Assembly: GCA_963995505.1 (NCBI GenBank)
Contig: OZ023180.1
Location: 4,216,501-4,280,500 of the forward strand
Reading direction: 5' to 3'
Length of the DNA stretch: 64,000 nt
DNA from: Hypericum androsaemum
Taxonomy: Eukaryota; Streptophyta; Magnoliopsida; Malpighiales; Hypericaceae
The translations under genes and the position numbers were made by a program. Shown here one piece after another: positions 1-11,518 of the stretch. How positions within the stretch are numbered: the stretch's first letter is position 1; each line of letters begins with the position of its first letter. The notes beneath the pieces are model-generated. The model saw only the letters and a list, made by a program, of their open reading frames with translations, made no database searches and had not been told where the DNA came from.

Positions 1-2162
1 AGTTTGATGAATTTGGTTAGACAATTTTGGACAGAATAATCTTTGTTTTGTTAATTAGGCATATCTTTCTCAATTTTACTCCGAATACTACAAACAAATA
101 TGATCTAAAAACTAGACACATGGGGCTACAATTTATCTGTTGACAAGTTTTTCCTAAAAGTAACAACAATTAGTGAAAAATGGGATCAAAATTTATGAAT
201 TCTGATTGGGCCACATGGAAGGTGGAACCAATCACAAACTAACACTTGCCTTCCTTGCAAATTGACACAAGGGCCTTTATGGAGGGGATGCTTATCTATT
301 CAAAGACCCTATAAGATATGGAAATATCTAGAAAAAGGTGGAAACAAAAGGCAAAAAGGTCTCAAATCCGAAATAGAAGAGAAAGAGGAGAGAGAGCAAG
401 AAAAAAGAGAAAGAAGCAGGGGAAGAAAGAACAGCTTAGTAAGCTATCTTCCACTCAGATTAGGAAACTTATGTCTTCATAAAAGTTGTAAAGGACTCAA
501 AGATCTTTCTAACGGTATATATATGCTCTATTTGGATCAATGAATCGAAGAGAAATCAGTTTCGAACTACAGACTAAGTACTGTGGTTTTCAATCGAGCG
601 TGTGTCAGAAGAAGTACTTTGTAAGTCTACTTGCACTCCGAATTAGACTTTGATTTCTTCTTACAGATTGTAGAAGCTCTACTAGCTTTTTAACGCCATA
701 TCATACGCCCTATTTGGATGAAGGGTTCATCTTAAAAGCTCTATCAAAAGTCAGACAGATAGTTTGGGTTTGGTATTGAAGGAGGCCAAGAGTAAATGCT
801 GGGTAAGTTGATTCTTTGAGATTCTAAGTTGATTTTGGAATCTGAGTTATCAAGAACATGCAGGAGAGTTCGAGTACAGTGAACAAATAGATCGAGTTTT
901 GTGTGATATCGAGTTTTGTGTGATATCCACCGAAGTTAGAAGTGATTGAGCTTATCGTGTGTTTGGTGTGTAACTTGGTGGAGAAAGTGAGGAACTGACC
1001 TCATTTTGTGATTGACAATTATTGTACAGAGCATATAGGGCTTCCTCACAACTTGGAAGGTCAGTTTAAGGTTAAAGTGAAGGGAGAATAAGACTCGGAA
1101 AACTAGCACTATTGAGGAATACCTGTTTGAGTAAGCAAATAGAACATGATAGATTGATTTTGTTTGGTGCATGTGCATGTTTCAGACCTTGATTATGTGT
1201 GTCTCATCATATGGAGTTTGTGCCTAAAGTGGTCTTCTGGTTATGTGATATGTTTGGTCATATTTGGATTAGTTGTGACATATGTGGTATATGTGTGTGG
1301 CCAGCTAAAGAATATGTGTTTGCTGGCTTGGGGCCAATTTGTGAGGTTGTGATATGTCCATATGTTTTGGATATGGTCTTGGACCTTTGATTGTGTGATG
1401 AATATGCTATGTTTATTTTTGGTGAGAAATGGACAGGTTTTTCGTGCTAACCGAGGATGTTAGCCTATGTGCACATAGACTGGGGATACCCTAGTTACTA
1501 CTATAAACTTAGTATGTGATTATGATATGGAGATTTGATGGCCATGTTGATATCCCTGCGCTGGAGAGGAAGTGGCCCGACTAAATCTGGCTATAGCTCA
1601 CCGTTTGTTGACTGTTTTTGGTATGTGTGGGTGTGAGATCATATAGTTAGCATGCATTTTGTGGTCTTATCTGATGTTGAACATAGTTAAGCTCTGTTTC
1701 ACCCACGTGTATCTGACTTAATCAATATGTTACGTTCTATCTTCTTAGTAAGTGTTTCAAAACACTTACCCCTTACTAATTCATTTCAGGTTCCGAGCTA
1801 CCCTAGGTTGTGGGTCTGGAGTCTGTGGTGAATGCCCACCTCTTTTCTCTCAGGACTACTTTTTGAGGTCTCCGGATCATGCTGTCCTTTGTGCACCTGT
1901 ATAGATGCTCCGTAGTGGTTGTCAGAGGCTAGATCATGGATTATGTTTTGAATTTTGAATATGTAATACAGAAAATTTGTCCAAACTTTTGGGTGATGGA
2001 ATTCTCGTACCGTCTCTATATATCTTATATTTTTTTGAGAGGCATGTTTATATGGTTTGACTTTGTGTTGGTTTCAGTATGTTGATAAATTATATCTATA
2101 TTTTGTCGTTTGTGTATCATTGAGTCTAGCGCCGGTCACCGACCATAGGTTCGGTCGTGACA
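1..2162 (+). repeat. Probable Ty3/gypsy LTR (Tekay/Del-like), left end outside window
   Basis: There is no convincing gene here. The text has the feel of a long chromoviral LTR: a stretch near 60-85 about cell-wall-like 'ctcaattttactccgaa' wording common in such LTRs, a block near 1440-1560 with 'gttagcctatgtgcacatagac', and an abrupt end at 2162 in gtcgtgaca. What follows is not a primer-binding site but the coding end of a copia element, so this is either a solo LTR or the 3' LTR of an element lying to the left. I could not fix the left boundary or a TSD. The family assignment is from memory of such LTRs and is weak. Confidence 0.4.
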
Positions 2163-2759
2163 TATCTTCACAAAAAATTTGAACTCATCAAAGTTTGTAA
2201 TGTTCAGAGAGCAACTTGGAATGAATGCAAGATCAAGTGGTATTGTTGTTGAGAGGGAGTGTTGAAAGGTAGCTCAAGCTACCATACAAGAACAGCACCA
2301 CCACCATGAGTTCAACTACCATGTTCATTAATCCAGGGAAAAGATAAGAGATGGGTTGAAGATGATCCAGAGATGGGAGTCATTAAGTTTCTTTATTTGT
2401 ATTCATCAAGTTTTTGGTATGGATAGGTGTGCTAGTGTAGTAGCTAAGCGTCCCACCAAGAATAAGAAAGAAGAAGAGAAAAAGAGGGGGAGAGGAGAAA
2501 CGAGAGAGAGGAAAATAAGGGATTGCTTGGTGTTTGGTTTTTGTGAGTCATTAGTGAGTGTAATATTTTACTAGTGTGTAATATTTGCTATTGGTAATAA
2601 AATTTTTACATTAGTAAATAAATTATACAACAGTAAATTATTTTTATCTTTGTTTACCATAATTACTTTTGTTAAATTATCAATTATCTCAGTAAATTAT
2701 TTTTACGGTAATAATTGTTTTTTACTATTGTAATTATTGACGATCCGAATTCCCCAACA
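2163..2759 (+). mobile_element. 3' remnant of a Ty1/copia element (end of RNase H plus 3' LTR)
   Basis: The first bases read as the conserved end of copia RNase H: IFTKNL, then KFVMFREQLGM. A purine tract (gagagggag, 2251-2259) follows and then an LTR. Everything upstream of IFTK is missing and is replaced by the gypsy-like LTR ending at 2162. The remnant abuts UGT copy 1: sequence shared with the 3' flank of UGT copy 3 begins 1-3 bases after the LTR ends. The short open frame inside the LTR (2356-2574) is not a gene. Confidence 0.7.
2260..2759 (+). repeat. Copia 3' LTR (500 bp)
   Basis: It starts tgttga directly after the purine tract and ends ccaaca, giving the usual TG...CA ends with a short inverted repeat. 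The partner 5' LTR is not in the window. Confidence 0.65.
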
Positions 2760-2785
2760 TATAATAGCCGATGCCATACATTAAA

Positions 2786-4483
2786 TTACTGGTGACCAAC
2801 TAAGCTAGCTACGAATTCATCAATACACTTATCTGAACTACCACCAGCATCAATAGCCTTCTTGGCCAAATCTCCCCATTTTTTGGCATTCTTCTTTATT
2901 TCTTTTCCCTTCTCTCCCTCTATCACTTCCTTAACACATGTCCCTATTGTCTCTCTTCTTACAATTCCAGTCTCATCCACCCTCGCTCTGATCCCAACCT
3001 TCCAAACGTCCTCCACGTACTTGGCATTGGTGGGCTGGTCAATCCACTGAGGCATTGCCACCATCGGAACTCCCAAGCTCATAGCTTCAAGAACAGAATT
3101 TAATCCACAATGTGTCACAAAACAGCCCATTGATTCGTGCATTAGAACGTCTAGTTGCGGGCACCAGTTAACCACCAAACCCTTATCAGATGTCTCGTTG
3201 ACGAAGTTGGGTGGAAGCTTTTCCTCCTCAGATGCCCTAACCACCCACAAGAAGTAGCAGTTGCTCTCTTTTAGACCCCATGCGAGCTCCTCCATCTGTT
3301 CTTTTCCAAGTTCAGCCATACTTCCAAAGGATACGTACACCGCTGACCCGCTAGGCTTGCCTTGAAGCCACGGAATGCAAACGCTAGTGTCAGGCTTGAA
3401 CATTTGCATCCCGTACCCTTTGTCGTCTTCAAGTCTCTTATCCAAATACATAGATGGAAGCATTGGGCCGATGGTTGCCACCCTCCATCGTTTGGCCATC
3501 CAATCCACAATCTAAATTATCAAACAAACCCAAGTAGTTAATAGCATGATATATAAAAATAGAGCCAATAAGATCTGAAACCTTTCACATTTTTCGTCTT
3601 AGATTTTAAAATTGACCAAACAAGAATTACTGTGTAAATTTCATAACTATGAACTTTACTTGATAGAGTTAACGTTCTTTAACTTGCTAAGAGTTACGTA
3701 TTACTAATGTATGCAATTGCGTTGAAACTAATGAATTTTGTTAATTTAGATAGTCCTTATTCGGATAATTTAATAAAAAATTATACATATGATGCATCTA
3801 CATACCTCAGGCTCCAACTCGTAGAAAATGTTGAAAAGCAACCAATCGGCATCATCAATCTTCACGAACGGATTCAACAGCAGATCACAGATAGAACGAC
3901 TGGACCCGTACCCATCTTTAATCACAAACGACGGTACCTCCGAGACGTCCAGCTCCGGCATCGCCGGAAGAGAAAAGCCGCGGCTTTCCCCGGTTATACG
4001 CATCGGAAGGACACCCCTCTGCACGTGATAATACACCGAGTTCACAGCACACGACTGGGTGAAGAAGAGCACCCCGAGCTTCCCGAACTTCTTGGCCACG
4101 TCCAGAGCCCAAGGCACGAACCCGTCGTAGATAATGGCGGTTACCGGGTGGCTCGAGCCCTCGAACTTGATTACCAGATTGGATAGCCCCTGAGAGCCCA
4201 CCTTCTGGAAGGTGTCCAGGTAGGCCTCCATCGACTCGGCTGCCCGGATGCCCCCCTCGTCGTAGCCGTCGGATATGGTCTCGATGGCGATGGGGCCGTT
4301 CGGGTCGGCGTGGACGGAGCTGCTGATGGACTTGGTGTTGACCAGCGTGGCCTTGACGCCTCTCGCGGCTAGCCGCTTGCTGAACTGGATCATAGGTGTA
4401 ATGTGGCCCTGAGCCGGGTAAGAGACCACCAGGACATGAGCTTGATGAGCTTCATGCTGCCTTGTAATAATTTCTGTCGCCAT
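2786..4483 (-). CDS. UDP-glycosyltransferase, UGT74-like (copy 1)
   Basis: This is a family 1 plant glycosyltransferase that would move a sugar, usually glucose from UDP-glucose, onto a small acceptor in the cytosol; the acceptor cannot be read from sequence. Two exons: 4483-3806 (226 codons) and 3511-2786 (241 residues plus stop), with a 294-bp GT-AG phase-0 intron, total 467 residues, normal for UGT74. The N-terminal PAQGHITP motif carries the expected catalytic His27. The PSPG box (about 342-385) begins WCPQ and ends DQ, fitting UDP-glucose use. Oddly, PSPG position 22, normally Trp in HCGWNS, is Leu (HCGLNS), and position 42 is Ile. Exon 1 looks much richer in GC than exon 2. It has three more residues than copy 3 in a SSRSIC stretch of exon 1. 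No stop or frameshift is seen, so it should be functional unless the Leu matters. Confidence 0.9.
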
Positions 4484-4956
4484 ATATTTTTTGATTTCTG
4501 TCTTTTGTTTTTGAAATTAAGGACTGTCTTTGAGGTTGATGATGCATCGGAAACATTTATACGAGCCGGAAGGTTTCTTTTGGAAAGGTAAAATTTTGTT
4601 CCAAAATGGGAAGTTACACCCTTAAACGGAAGGTTGACTACGTTACGAAACGGAGGACGTATGCGCTGACTGAGTTATTAATCACTTACTTCCGAGAGGG
4701 GACGATGAAGGAAACAACTTGGATTTTTGGTCTAGCTCTTATTGTTGGGTTCCATAAAGATTGTTTCAATGATATTTTTTTTTTGAAAAGGGAGGGGCAA
4801 ATGCCCGTATGTTTATAGAAAATTATCAGTGTAAAATATCTTACTTAGTACAAGGTCCCCTTTCGGTCACTTGTGAGGTTGCGACCGTCGACTTCGTCAA
4901 AACCTTACCACGGAAAACCCGTTTCATTGGTATTTTCGATGCGATAATTTTAATGA
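4484..4956. other. UGT copy 1 upstream region, no gene
   Basis: Bases 4490-4710 are recognisably homologous to the promoter of UGT copy 3 (for example gcgctgactgagtta against gcgctaactagtta). Short open frames here are not supported as genes. Confidence 0.5.
4555..4561 (-). promoter_or_regulatory. Candidate TATA box of UGT copy 1
   Basis: TATAAAT on the minus strand, about 72 bp upstream of the ATG. The proximal promoter is shared with UGT copy 3, where a TATA motif lies in the same context. Confidence 0.4.
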
Positions 4957-4965
4957 TATTTTCTA

Positions 4966-5824
4966 TGGATAATTACTCTCTGATCTCTTGGTGTTTGGCA
5001 TATTCGCCTCTCATCTTTATGTTTTGACAATCGATTAAAAACTTCACGAGGTTTGGTTTTAATATACTGTCAGGCCTTACGCTGACATCAGCGATCAAAA
5101 TATAATTATTTTATTACTAAAATGACTATTATACCCCTAAGTCATCTTCTCCCCCATCCTCTCCATCCCCGACAACCAATCCGTACATCTCCGACAACCC
5201 ATCTTGCATTAATCGGTTTAATTTAATGGGAGTTCTTTTATCGCCTCCCACCTCAACCAAAATTAATTCCAAAAAAAAAACGAGAGTTGTCCCCGAACAG
5301 GCCGCCGCCTCAGAGGGCGAGGAGAGAGTTGTCGGTGAACCCTCGCCGTCGTTGGTTCCACCACTCTTCCTCCATCTTCCGCTGGGTTGACTTGGTTGGT
5401 AGAAGACGGCGGCGCCTTCATCCTCGTAGGGAATTGAAAATATTGGAAAGTAACTAATCACAAGTAAATCAACCCTTTCACTTAAATGATCGAACAAAAC
5501 TGGGCAAAACCACCAAAATCAAACAGAAATAATACTGAGATTTTCTTCCGATCCAAAAATCTTATTTAGTATAATGATTTAGAGGGTTGGTTATTCTTAT
5601 TTAGTTTGGTTTCATACTGAGATCTAGAGGTTGACAAAGTTAAAAAAAAATTCAATGTTATTTTTATCATTTCCATGACAAAAAAATAAAAAAATATCTG
5701 CTGACATCAGCGAGGGACCTCAGAGTATAATAAAATCACACTTTGGAGAATTTTTAATCGATTGTCGAAAGACGGGGTGAGAGGCGAATAAGCCAAACAC
5801 CAGGGGTCCGAGAGTTATTATCCC
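4966..5824. mobile_element. Non-autonomous MULE with long TIRs, TSD tattttcta
   Basis: Both ends carry an inverted repeat of well over 100 bp: the left reads ggataattactctc...ggtgtttggcatattcgcctctc and the right is its reverse complement with scattered changes. The 9-bp TSD tattttcta is perfect (4957-4965 and 5825-5833), as expected of Mutator-like transposition. The interior (about 5150-5500) is GC-richer and has an open frame on the minus strand that I cannot identify; it could be a captured gene piece. Confidence 0.85.
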
Positions 5825-6221
5825 TATTTTCTATTATTGTTGTGAAAGTGATTTTTTTTAAATATTTGATATTTCTAGTCGATCATTTTTTTGAAAAAAT
5901 TACTCTCAAGTCTCTCGGATTTGCTTAAATATACTCAATAGTCCTCTCTGTTTGAAAAATGATCATGTTGTCCCTCTTGTATGATTTTATTATACTTTTG
6001 GGTCCCTAACACAAGTTAGCAGCTCTTTTTTTCATTTTTGTCAATAAAATGACCAAAATATCCTCCAAAACAAAAAAGGTAAAAATTATCTCCTACCTTC
6101 TTCCCCGACGACTCACCACCAGAAACCCTCGTCTGGTGCCGGGAACAACTTGTCACCGACGATCCCCACCACCACCACCTCTCCCTCGTCCTAACAACTC
6201 AATATCCAAAAAAGGGTTGAC

Positions 6222-6400
6222 ATGGAAGCTGAAAGAGAGGAGAAGCGGGTTCAGGTCCGGTTTGTGATAAAATTGAAGCGGCCGTTCAAGGCTCAGGCTA
6301 CCACTGTCACCGTCCCCGCCAATAGCACCTGCTTGGCTCTCTCCTCCATCATCAATAGCTTCCTCAGGGCCCGTGACCTAAAAATTAACCCTTTCGAGCA
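6222..6400 (+). pseudogene. Captured fragment of WDR12-like NLE domain
   Basis: The frame from the ATG at 6222 reads VQVRFVIKLKRPFKA, then VTVPANSTCLALSSIINSFL. This matches the start of the NLE ubiquitin-like domain at the N terminus of plant WDR12, a WD40 protein of the PeBoW complex that acts in 60S ribosome maturation in the nucleolus. The usual text is VQVRFVTKL and then VPANLTR.GLS.IVN. Only about 50 residues match; similarity fades after INPFEQ and no WD40 repeats follow. It lies between the TIRs of a MULE, as expected of a Pack-MULE. It is not a complete gene. The identification rests on recall of the family. Confidence 0.6.
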
Positions 6401-6489
6401 ACCAACTCACGAACCACAGAAAATAATCCAACAATTGTTGCTTTTAATTTTCCTTTGGAAGTAATTGTTAAGCGGGTCGGGGAAGAATA

Positions 6490-6770
6490 TAGACCCACGT
6501 CGTCGAAGAACATAGATCGGGGCCGAGGTGAGGGCTTGCCGTCGATGTAGTGGAAGGAGTCCTCGTCGCTGCCAGAGACAATCAAGAAAGAGGAGTCGGC
6601 GGTCACGCCGTCGAAGAACATAGACCGGGGCTGAGGTGAGGGCTTGCCGTCGCTGAGGTGTAAGGAGTCCTCGTCCCCGCCAGAGACAATCGAGAAAGAG
6701 GAGTCGGTGGTTACGCCGTCGAAGAACATAGACCGGGGCCGAGGTGAGGGCTTGCCATCGACGAGGTGGA
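6490..6770 (-). repeat. 108-bp tandem repeat, about 2.5 copies
   Basis: The anchor cgtcgaagaacatagac recurs near 6499, 6607 and 6715, a 108-bp (36-codon) period. On the minus strand the unit stays open as a 36-residue repeat starting SMFFDGVT and ending DGKPSPxPR. It may be a captured and amplified piece of an exon. I do not recognise the protein. Confidence 0.7.
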
Positions 6771-7725
6771 GATGGCAGTGAAGTCGAAGTCTGCTTGCTT
6801 ATTCTTCGATCTAGTTCTGGCATTGGAGCCGAGTTTACCGTTAGCGAGAAGGGCCAATAACGAGGACGAATATAACTTTTTGGAAAATGTCTACTTTAAT
6901 ATCATGTGGTATAGCCCAAAATCACTTTAGTACCCTGTGGTAAAAAATTGACTAATCGAGTCATACTTATTCTAATTAACATCAAAAAGTCCACGAGCAG
7001 CTGCCCGAACCCTTCCCGACTTGCCCGAACCCTGCACGTCCATCTGAACTTGCCACATCAGCATTCATTGATGATGTGGCACCACATGGACATCCATCTC
7101 TCTCCCGTCCCCTTATTGTACTCTTTGACAGCGAAGAGGTCACCATCAGGAGCTTGGGGTTTTAAACCGCAGAGGTCACCACTACTTCGAAGGCATCTTC
7201 AAGCCATTCACCGAAGAACACTGCTCGCTCGACCCATCGAAGGCATCTCCGGGAACAGAAGAGGTGGTTCATGGTGAGGGATTCGGTTCAATTCAGGATT
7301 CGGTTCAATACAGGATCGGGTTCGCTTCCGAATGAAGATCCGGCGGTGGCGGTTCTTGAGTTTAAATATTCTATATTTTAACTGAAGATGAATCTGCTAT
7401 CTTTTTCCAGTTTCAATGTTTAATTTCATGATGAATTTGGATAACCTGGATGTTTTTTCATTTTGAATTTCAATGTTAGTGGGTTTGGTGTTTCAGTGTT
7501 GAAGGAGATTTTTTTTGTTGTTGAGGATTACTTGATTTGGATTTGGGATTGGTGAAACGAAGTTAGATAATTGGTCAATTTTTTCACACGGGTTTTGTGT
7601 ATTCGAAGTGTTCTTTGGGTGGAAATTCTCGGAGATGATGATCTGGGTTGATGATTTTTGCTGAGAAGAAGAAGAAGAAGAGGAGGAGGAGAAGAGAGAA
7701 AGAGGAGAGAGGGGAGAGGCCACGT

Positions 7726-9127
7726 TGATGAGCGTGTAAAATGCTCATGTGTTATCGTAAAATTTGTATGAGTGTAGTCACGTTGTCATTCATTTTTACC
7801 GTATCCAGCTAAATCTTGTGTCGTTTCTTTGTGATCATGTCGTGGGAAGGTTGTCTATCGTGTGTCGTATGTTTTGGCAGGTATTTGGAGCGGTTCGTGA
7901 ACGAGTGGAGCAACAATGAACAAGTAGAGCAACAATGGAAGGACGACGAGAAAAGAAGAGAAATAACCTAGCGGGCGCTACCCACCTAGCGATCGCTAGG
8001 TGGGGGAATTCAGACGACGCCAGAAATCGACCCTAGCGGCCGCTAGGTACACAGCGGTCGCTAGGTCCCACGAGACGAAGAAAATTTGCTTCTTATTTAG
8101 TCGAGATTTCGACCCATGTCAATGACATTCAGCCTCCTGTTTCGGCCTGAGGATTATAATTATATTATTTACTTTAATACTTGACTAGCAAGACTCCGGA
8201 TTTTTCTATTTTATAGCTAGGTCTTTGGCTATATATATGCCATTAGTACTTGGGTTTTAGAACGGCTATTAACGACTACAATTTGGATACCTTCTATTCC
8301 AGACATTGAGACTACTTTGAGATTAATAAAGTCGCAATTTTGGCTAGCTGCATGGAGGGGATTGGCGAGGCTTGTTCGAACGACTAAGCTTTCTCTATCT
8401 CTATCTTTATGCTAGTCTTTATTATGTCTTTCATTAATATCATGTGTTTTATGATTATGCTTAGCGAGTAGTTCTCTTGTGAGTGCGATGCCCTAATATG
8501 TGATTGATTATCTATGTTAGGTTGTGGTTCGATTATCTTTCGAAATAGTTATTAATTGGTGTACTTTATGCTTAATCTAAATTGGTCACTTAGTTATGAT
8601 TAGAGTTGATGAGAGTGGACCGAGAGGCACTCGAATTAATGAAAAAACTCAATTAACATGTTCTTATGTATTAATGAGAGGTCTTGATATCGTAAGAATA
8701 ACCCACTAGGAGGAACCATAATAATTTGGATTAGTATAGTTCTAAGCTTAATTGATGAGCGAAAGCGTTAATAACTTAGACCTTTGCTATTTTAGTTTTA
8801 TCTTTCTAATGAGCGAAAGCATTAGGAAGGTGCATTAGAACACTCCGGGTACTAGTTGGAGCTTCGTAAGAACCATAACCTTGACATAGGTAGTTAATCC
8901 ATAGGGTATCGTGCTTGTTTGTCTCCACTGAATCACAACTCTTTTATTTACGTTTCCGGTTTTATTTATTTTCTTACAGTTCAGTTACCAACCTTATAGA
9001 TCTTTTAATTCTCTCATTTCACATAATTACTTGCCTTGATTTCGTGTTCAACCCTCAGTTCGAAACCCTACTTATTCACTATACTATTTGGTTGTGCGTT
9101 TAATTGTTCTCAATTTTGCGTATATCA
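7726..9127. repeat. Solo LTR, 1402 bp, TSD cacgt
   Basis: It begins tgatgagcg, ends gtatatca and is flanked by a perfect 5-bp TSD (7721-7725 and 9128-9132). It sits in the MULE right TIR: removing it restores ccacgttatcaaaa, the family wording. There is no coding sequence. The size and style (cgacccatgtcaatgacattcagcc near 8110) suggest a Ty3/gypsy Tat/Athila-type LTR. Four copies of a palindromic motif like ctagcg..cgctagg lie at 7968-8070. Confidence 0.8.
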
Positions 9128-9186
9128 CACGTTATCAAAAATTGGTGACGTGGCTGGCTTAGTTGGACGGGCAGGTCGGGAGCAGC

Positions 9187-10383
9187 TAGACCTGACCACG
9201 GTTCGAATTTGGACGAATTCGAATCGAATTTATTCGAATTCGAATTCATCAAAACATTAAACCGTATTCAATTCTTCACAAGACGAATCGAATACGAATT
9301 ATGAATTTTTGAATTAGAATCGAATTCGAATTCGAATTAATTCCAACGATGTTGAACATCTTGTGGAAAACGTTTTAGTTTCATGTTGTTTAATTTACAA
9401 AATTTTTCCAATCTTTTAGCAATTTTGGGCGAGCCCATAATAAATTAAGTACTTATTTAATTGGTCCTAATGTAGAGTCTAAAGCTTTAATTCCATCTTG
9501 GGTACAAAGATTAAATATATGACATGCACATCTAATATGAAAAAATTTTCTTCCGAATCGTGTACAAAAAATTTCTAAATCTTTAACCATAACATTATTA
9601 GAACTTGCATTATCTAGAGAAATTAAAAATATTTTTTGAACTAGATTATATTCTTGTAAAATAATATGCAATATTTTATAACAATTATTCCCACTATGAC
9701 TATCATCAAAAACTCTATATGCAATTATTCTTTTTTGTATATTCCATTCATTATCAATCCAATGACATGTAACACCAAAATATGAATGTGTTTGCCAATG
9801 ATCACTCCATATATCACAATAAGAGAAGTAACTCAAATTAGTAAACTTGAGGGAGAATTTATATAGCTCAAATTTTCAATAAGAGAAGTAGATAATTGAG
9901 ATTGGAATGTGTAAAATTTGAAGAATAAGAGGTGGTATTTATAGAGTTGGAAAGAAATTCTGAATTTATAAAAAAAATTTAAAAAAGTACCAACAGTAAA
10001 AAAAATGGTAACCTAGAGATTAAAACGGTAACAAAAAAATGGTAAGAAAAAAATGGTAATTTGCCCTTGAAATTTAAATTTCCCCTCCCCCCCTTCCCTT
10101 TTAATTCCCGCCGCCCCCTCCCCCCCCTCCCCCCCCCCCCTTTTTGAATTCAAATTCGAATTCGAATTCGATACGAATCGAATTCGAATTTGATACGAAC
10201 CGAATTCGAATTACGAATTCGAATTGAATTCGCCGGTTTGACGAATTACAAAAAACTTGAACCGTATTCAATTCTTATCATGACGAATTCGAATTGAATT
10301 TTTTGACGAATCGAATTATTGTCGAATCGAATCGAATTTTTTACGAATCGAATCGAATCGGATTCAATTCATGGCCAGGTCTA
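9187..10383 (-). mobile_element. hAT element, TSD ggagcagc, with transposase remnant
   Basis: Its ends are tagacctgacca and tggccaggtcta, a short imperfect TIR, with a perfect 8-bp TSD (9179-9186 and 10384-10391), the hAT hallmark. Subterminal regions (9205-9345, 10150-10370) are packed with gaattcgaatt-type repeats in both orientations, as seen in hAT ends where transposase binds. The centre encodes a hAT transposase fragment. It is inserted in the right TIR of the MULE at 6882-10510. Confidence 0.88.
9453..9836 (-). pseudogene. hAT transposase fragment (RNase H-like core)
   Basis: About 127 residues match the catalytic region of plant DAYSLEEPER/RICESLEEPER-type hAT transposases. Recognisable pieces in order are DIWSDHWQTHSYFGVTCHWID (first catalytic Asp region), KRIIAYRVFDDSHSG, FLISLDNASSNN (second Asp region) and FFHIRCACHIFNL. 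The zinc-finger N terminus and the C-terminal hATC dimerisation domain are missing, so it cannot move the element. Lengths of full proteins are about 600-700 residues. Confidence 0.82.
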
Positions 10384-10701
10384 GGAGCAGCTGTCCGTGG
10401 ACTTTTTTGATGTTAATTAGAATAAGTATGACTCGATTAGTCAGTTTTTTACCACAGGGTACTAAAGTGATTTTGGACTATACCATAGGGTACTAAAGTA
10501 GATTTTTTCCTAACTTTTTTTATATGTGAAGGGTATTTTTGTCATTTTATTGACAAAAATGAAAAAAAAAACTGATGACATCAGCCAGGGACCCGAAAGT
10601 ATAATAAAATCAAACAAGAGGAACAACAATATCATTTTTCAAACAGGGAGAAATTTTGAGTATATTTAAGCAAATCTGAGGGACTTGAGAGTAATTTTTT
10701 T

Positions 10702-11229
10702 GTTGTTTTGATATATCTGTTTCCGAGTCAAATATTATCTTGTTTTATTTAGTGTCAACTCTCTCAAAAATATTTTACATTGGTAAAGTGTGAACTCAAT
10801 ATCTTCTTAAGTAAATTCAAATTATTTTTCACTTATACTAACTCTCATTAGTTGACGAAATAAGGTCTTTATATTCGTAAATGATGAAATCCAAAATCGC
10901 CTAAGATAAAACAAATTTGTCATGATTTGATTACACAACCAGATAACTTATTGCTGTCAGTTGTCTTGGACAAGGCTTTGGAGTGGTCTGTAAAAAAATG
11001 GAAGGTCGTACAAGATCAAAGGTTTCCGAAGAAAAGACTGATGTGTGAAAACCGTCAAGGAAAAGAAGAATAGGGTAGGGGGTAGGCGTTTATGACTAAT
11101 AGGGGTGTGTAATGATCTAACTATATATTTTTATGATTGACTCTTATATTAATGTTCTTTTCTAATGATGAACTTCTGTTTTGCTTATATATGGCACGTC
11201 ATTGTCTTTTCACGAGCGTGGTTGATAAT
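10702..11229. other. AT-rich intergenic DNA
   Basis: No gene, long repeat or element ends were seen between the MULE nest and the copia element. Confidence 0.4.
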
Positions 11230-11518
11230 TGTTATGAATTCAGCAATTAGAGAACAAAACGCGCAAAGAACACGGACACAAGAGATATCGTGGTTTGGCT
11301 TATTGCCTACGTCCACGGTGAGAAAATAGAACTTTTATTGATGGATCTGAGTCACAAAGCTATACAAAACCTTAGGGTAACATGTCTTTATATAGAGGTA
11401 AACCCTTGTACATCAAGTAAGCTATCTAAGTCAAATTAGGAGTCCAAAAGCTAGTCCGAATAGAATAGGAAACAAGCCCACAAATCGTTTCCTCTTTAAT
11501 TTCTCGACATCTCTAACA
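11230..11518 (-). repeat. LTR of TR-GAG copia element (3' LTR in element orientation)
   Basis: Begins tgttatgaattc and ends ctctaaca; direct repeat of 13431-13719. Confidence 0.9.

Larger units (their letters stand above)
6882..10510. mobile_element. MULE-type element nested in the outer MULE, TSD taacttttt
   Basis: TIRs of about 230 bp begin ggaaaa(t/a)(g/a)tctactttaatatc and run through a GC-rich part with cagctgcccg and gtgacgtgg. The TSD taacttttt is perfect (6873-6881 and 10511-10519). It belongs to the same family as the elements at 13810 and 61530. Its right TIR has been hit twice, by a solo LTR (7726-9127) and a hAT element (9187-10383); removing both restores a family-like TIR. The interior 7110-7720 looks like 5'UTR and intron sequence of unknown origin, with a short GAA/GGA run near 7665-7690. 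Confidence 0.85.
5893..10701. mobile_element. Outer MULE of a four-element nest
   Basis: The left end (gaaaaaattactctcaagtc...) and the right end are inverted repeats of about 170 bp that include gtccctcttg and 'gattttattatacttt' blocks. The same TIR family bounds the element at 52440-53426. No clean 9-bp TSD was found, so the outer limits may be off by a few bases. Inside are a WDR12-like fragment, a 108-bp tandem repeat and the second MULE at 6882-10510. Confidence 0.7.

Noticed and set aside
2356..2574. 72-codon open frame next to UGT copy 1
   Set aside because: It lies wholly inside a copia LTR and has no protein-like features beyond a Lys/Glu/Arg run.
5129..5497. 122-codon minus-strand frame inside the MULE at 4966
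   Set aside because: No family recognised and no leader or splice context; kept only as a possible captured piece.
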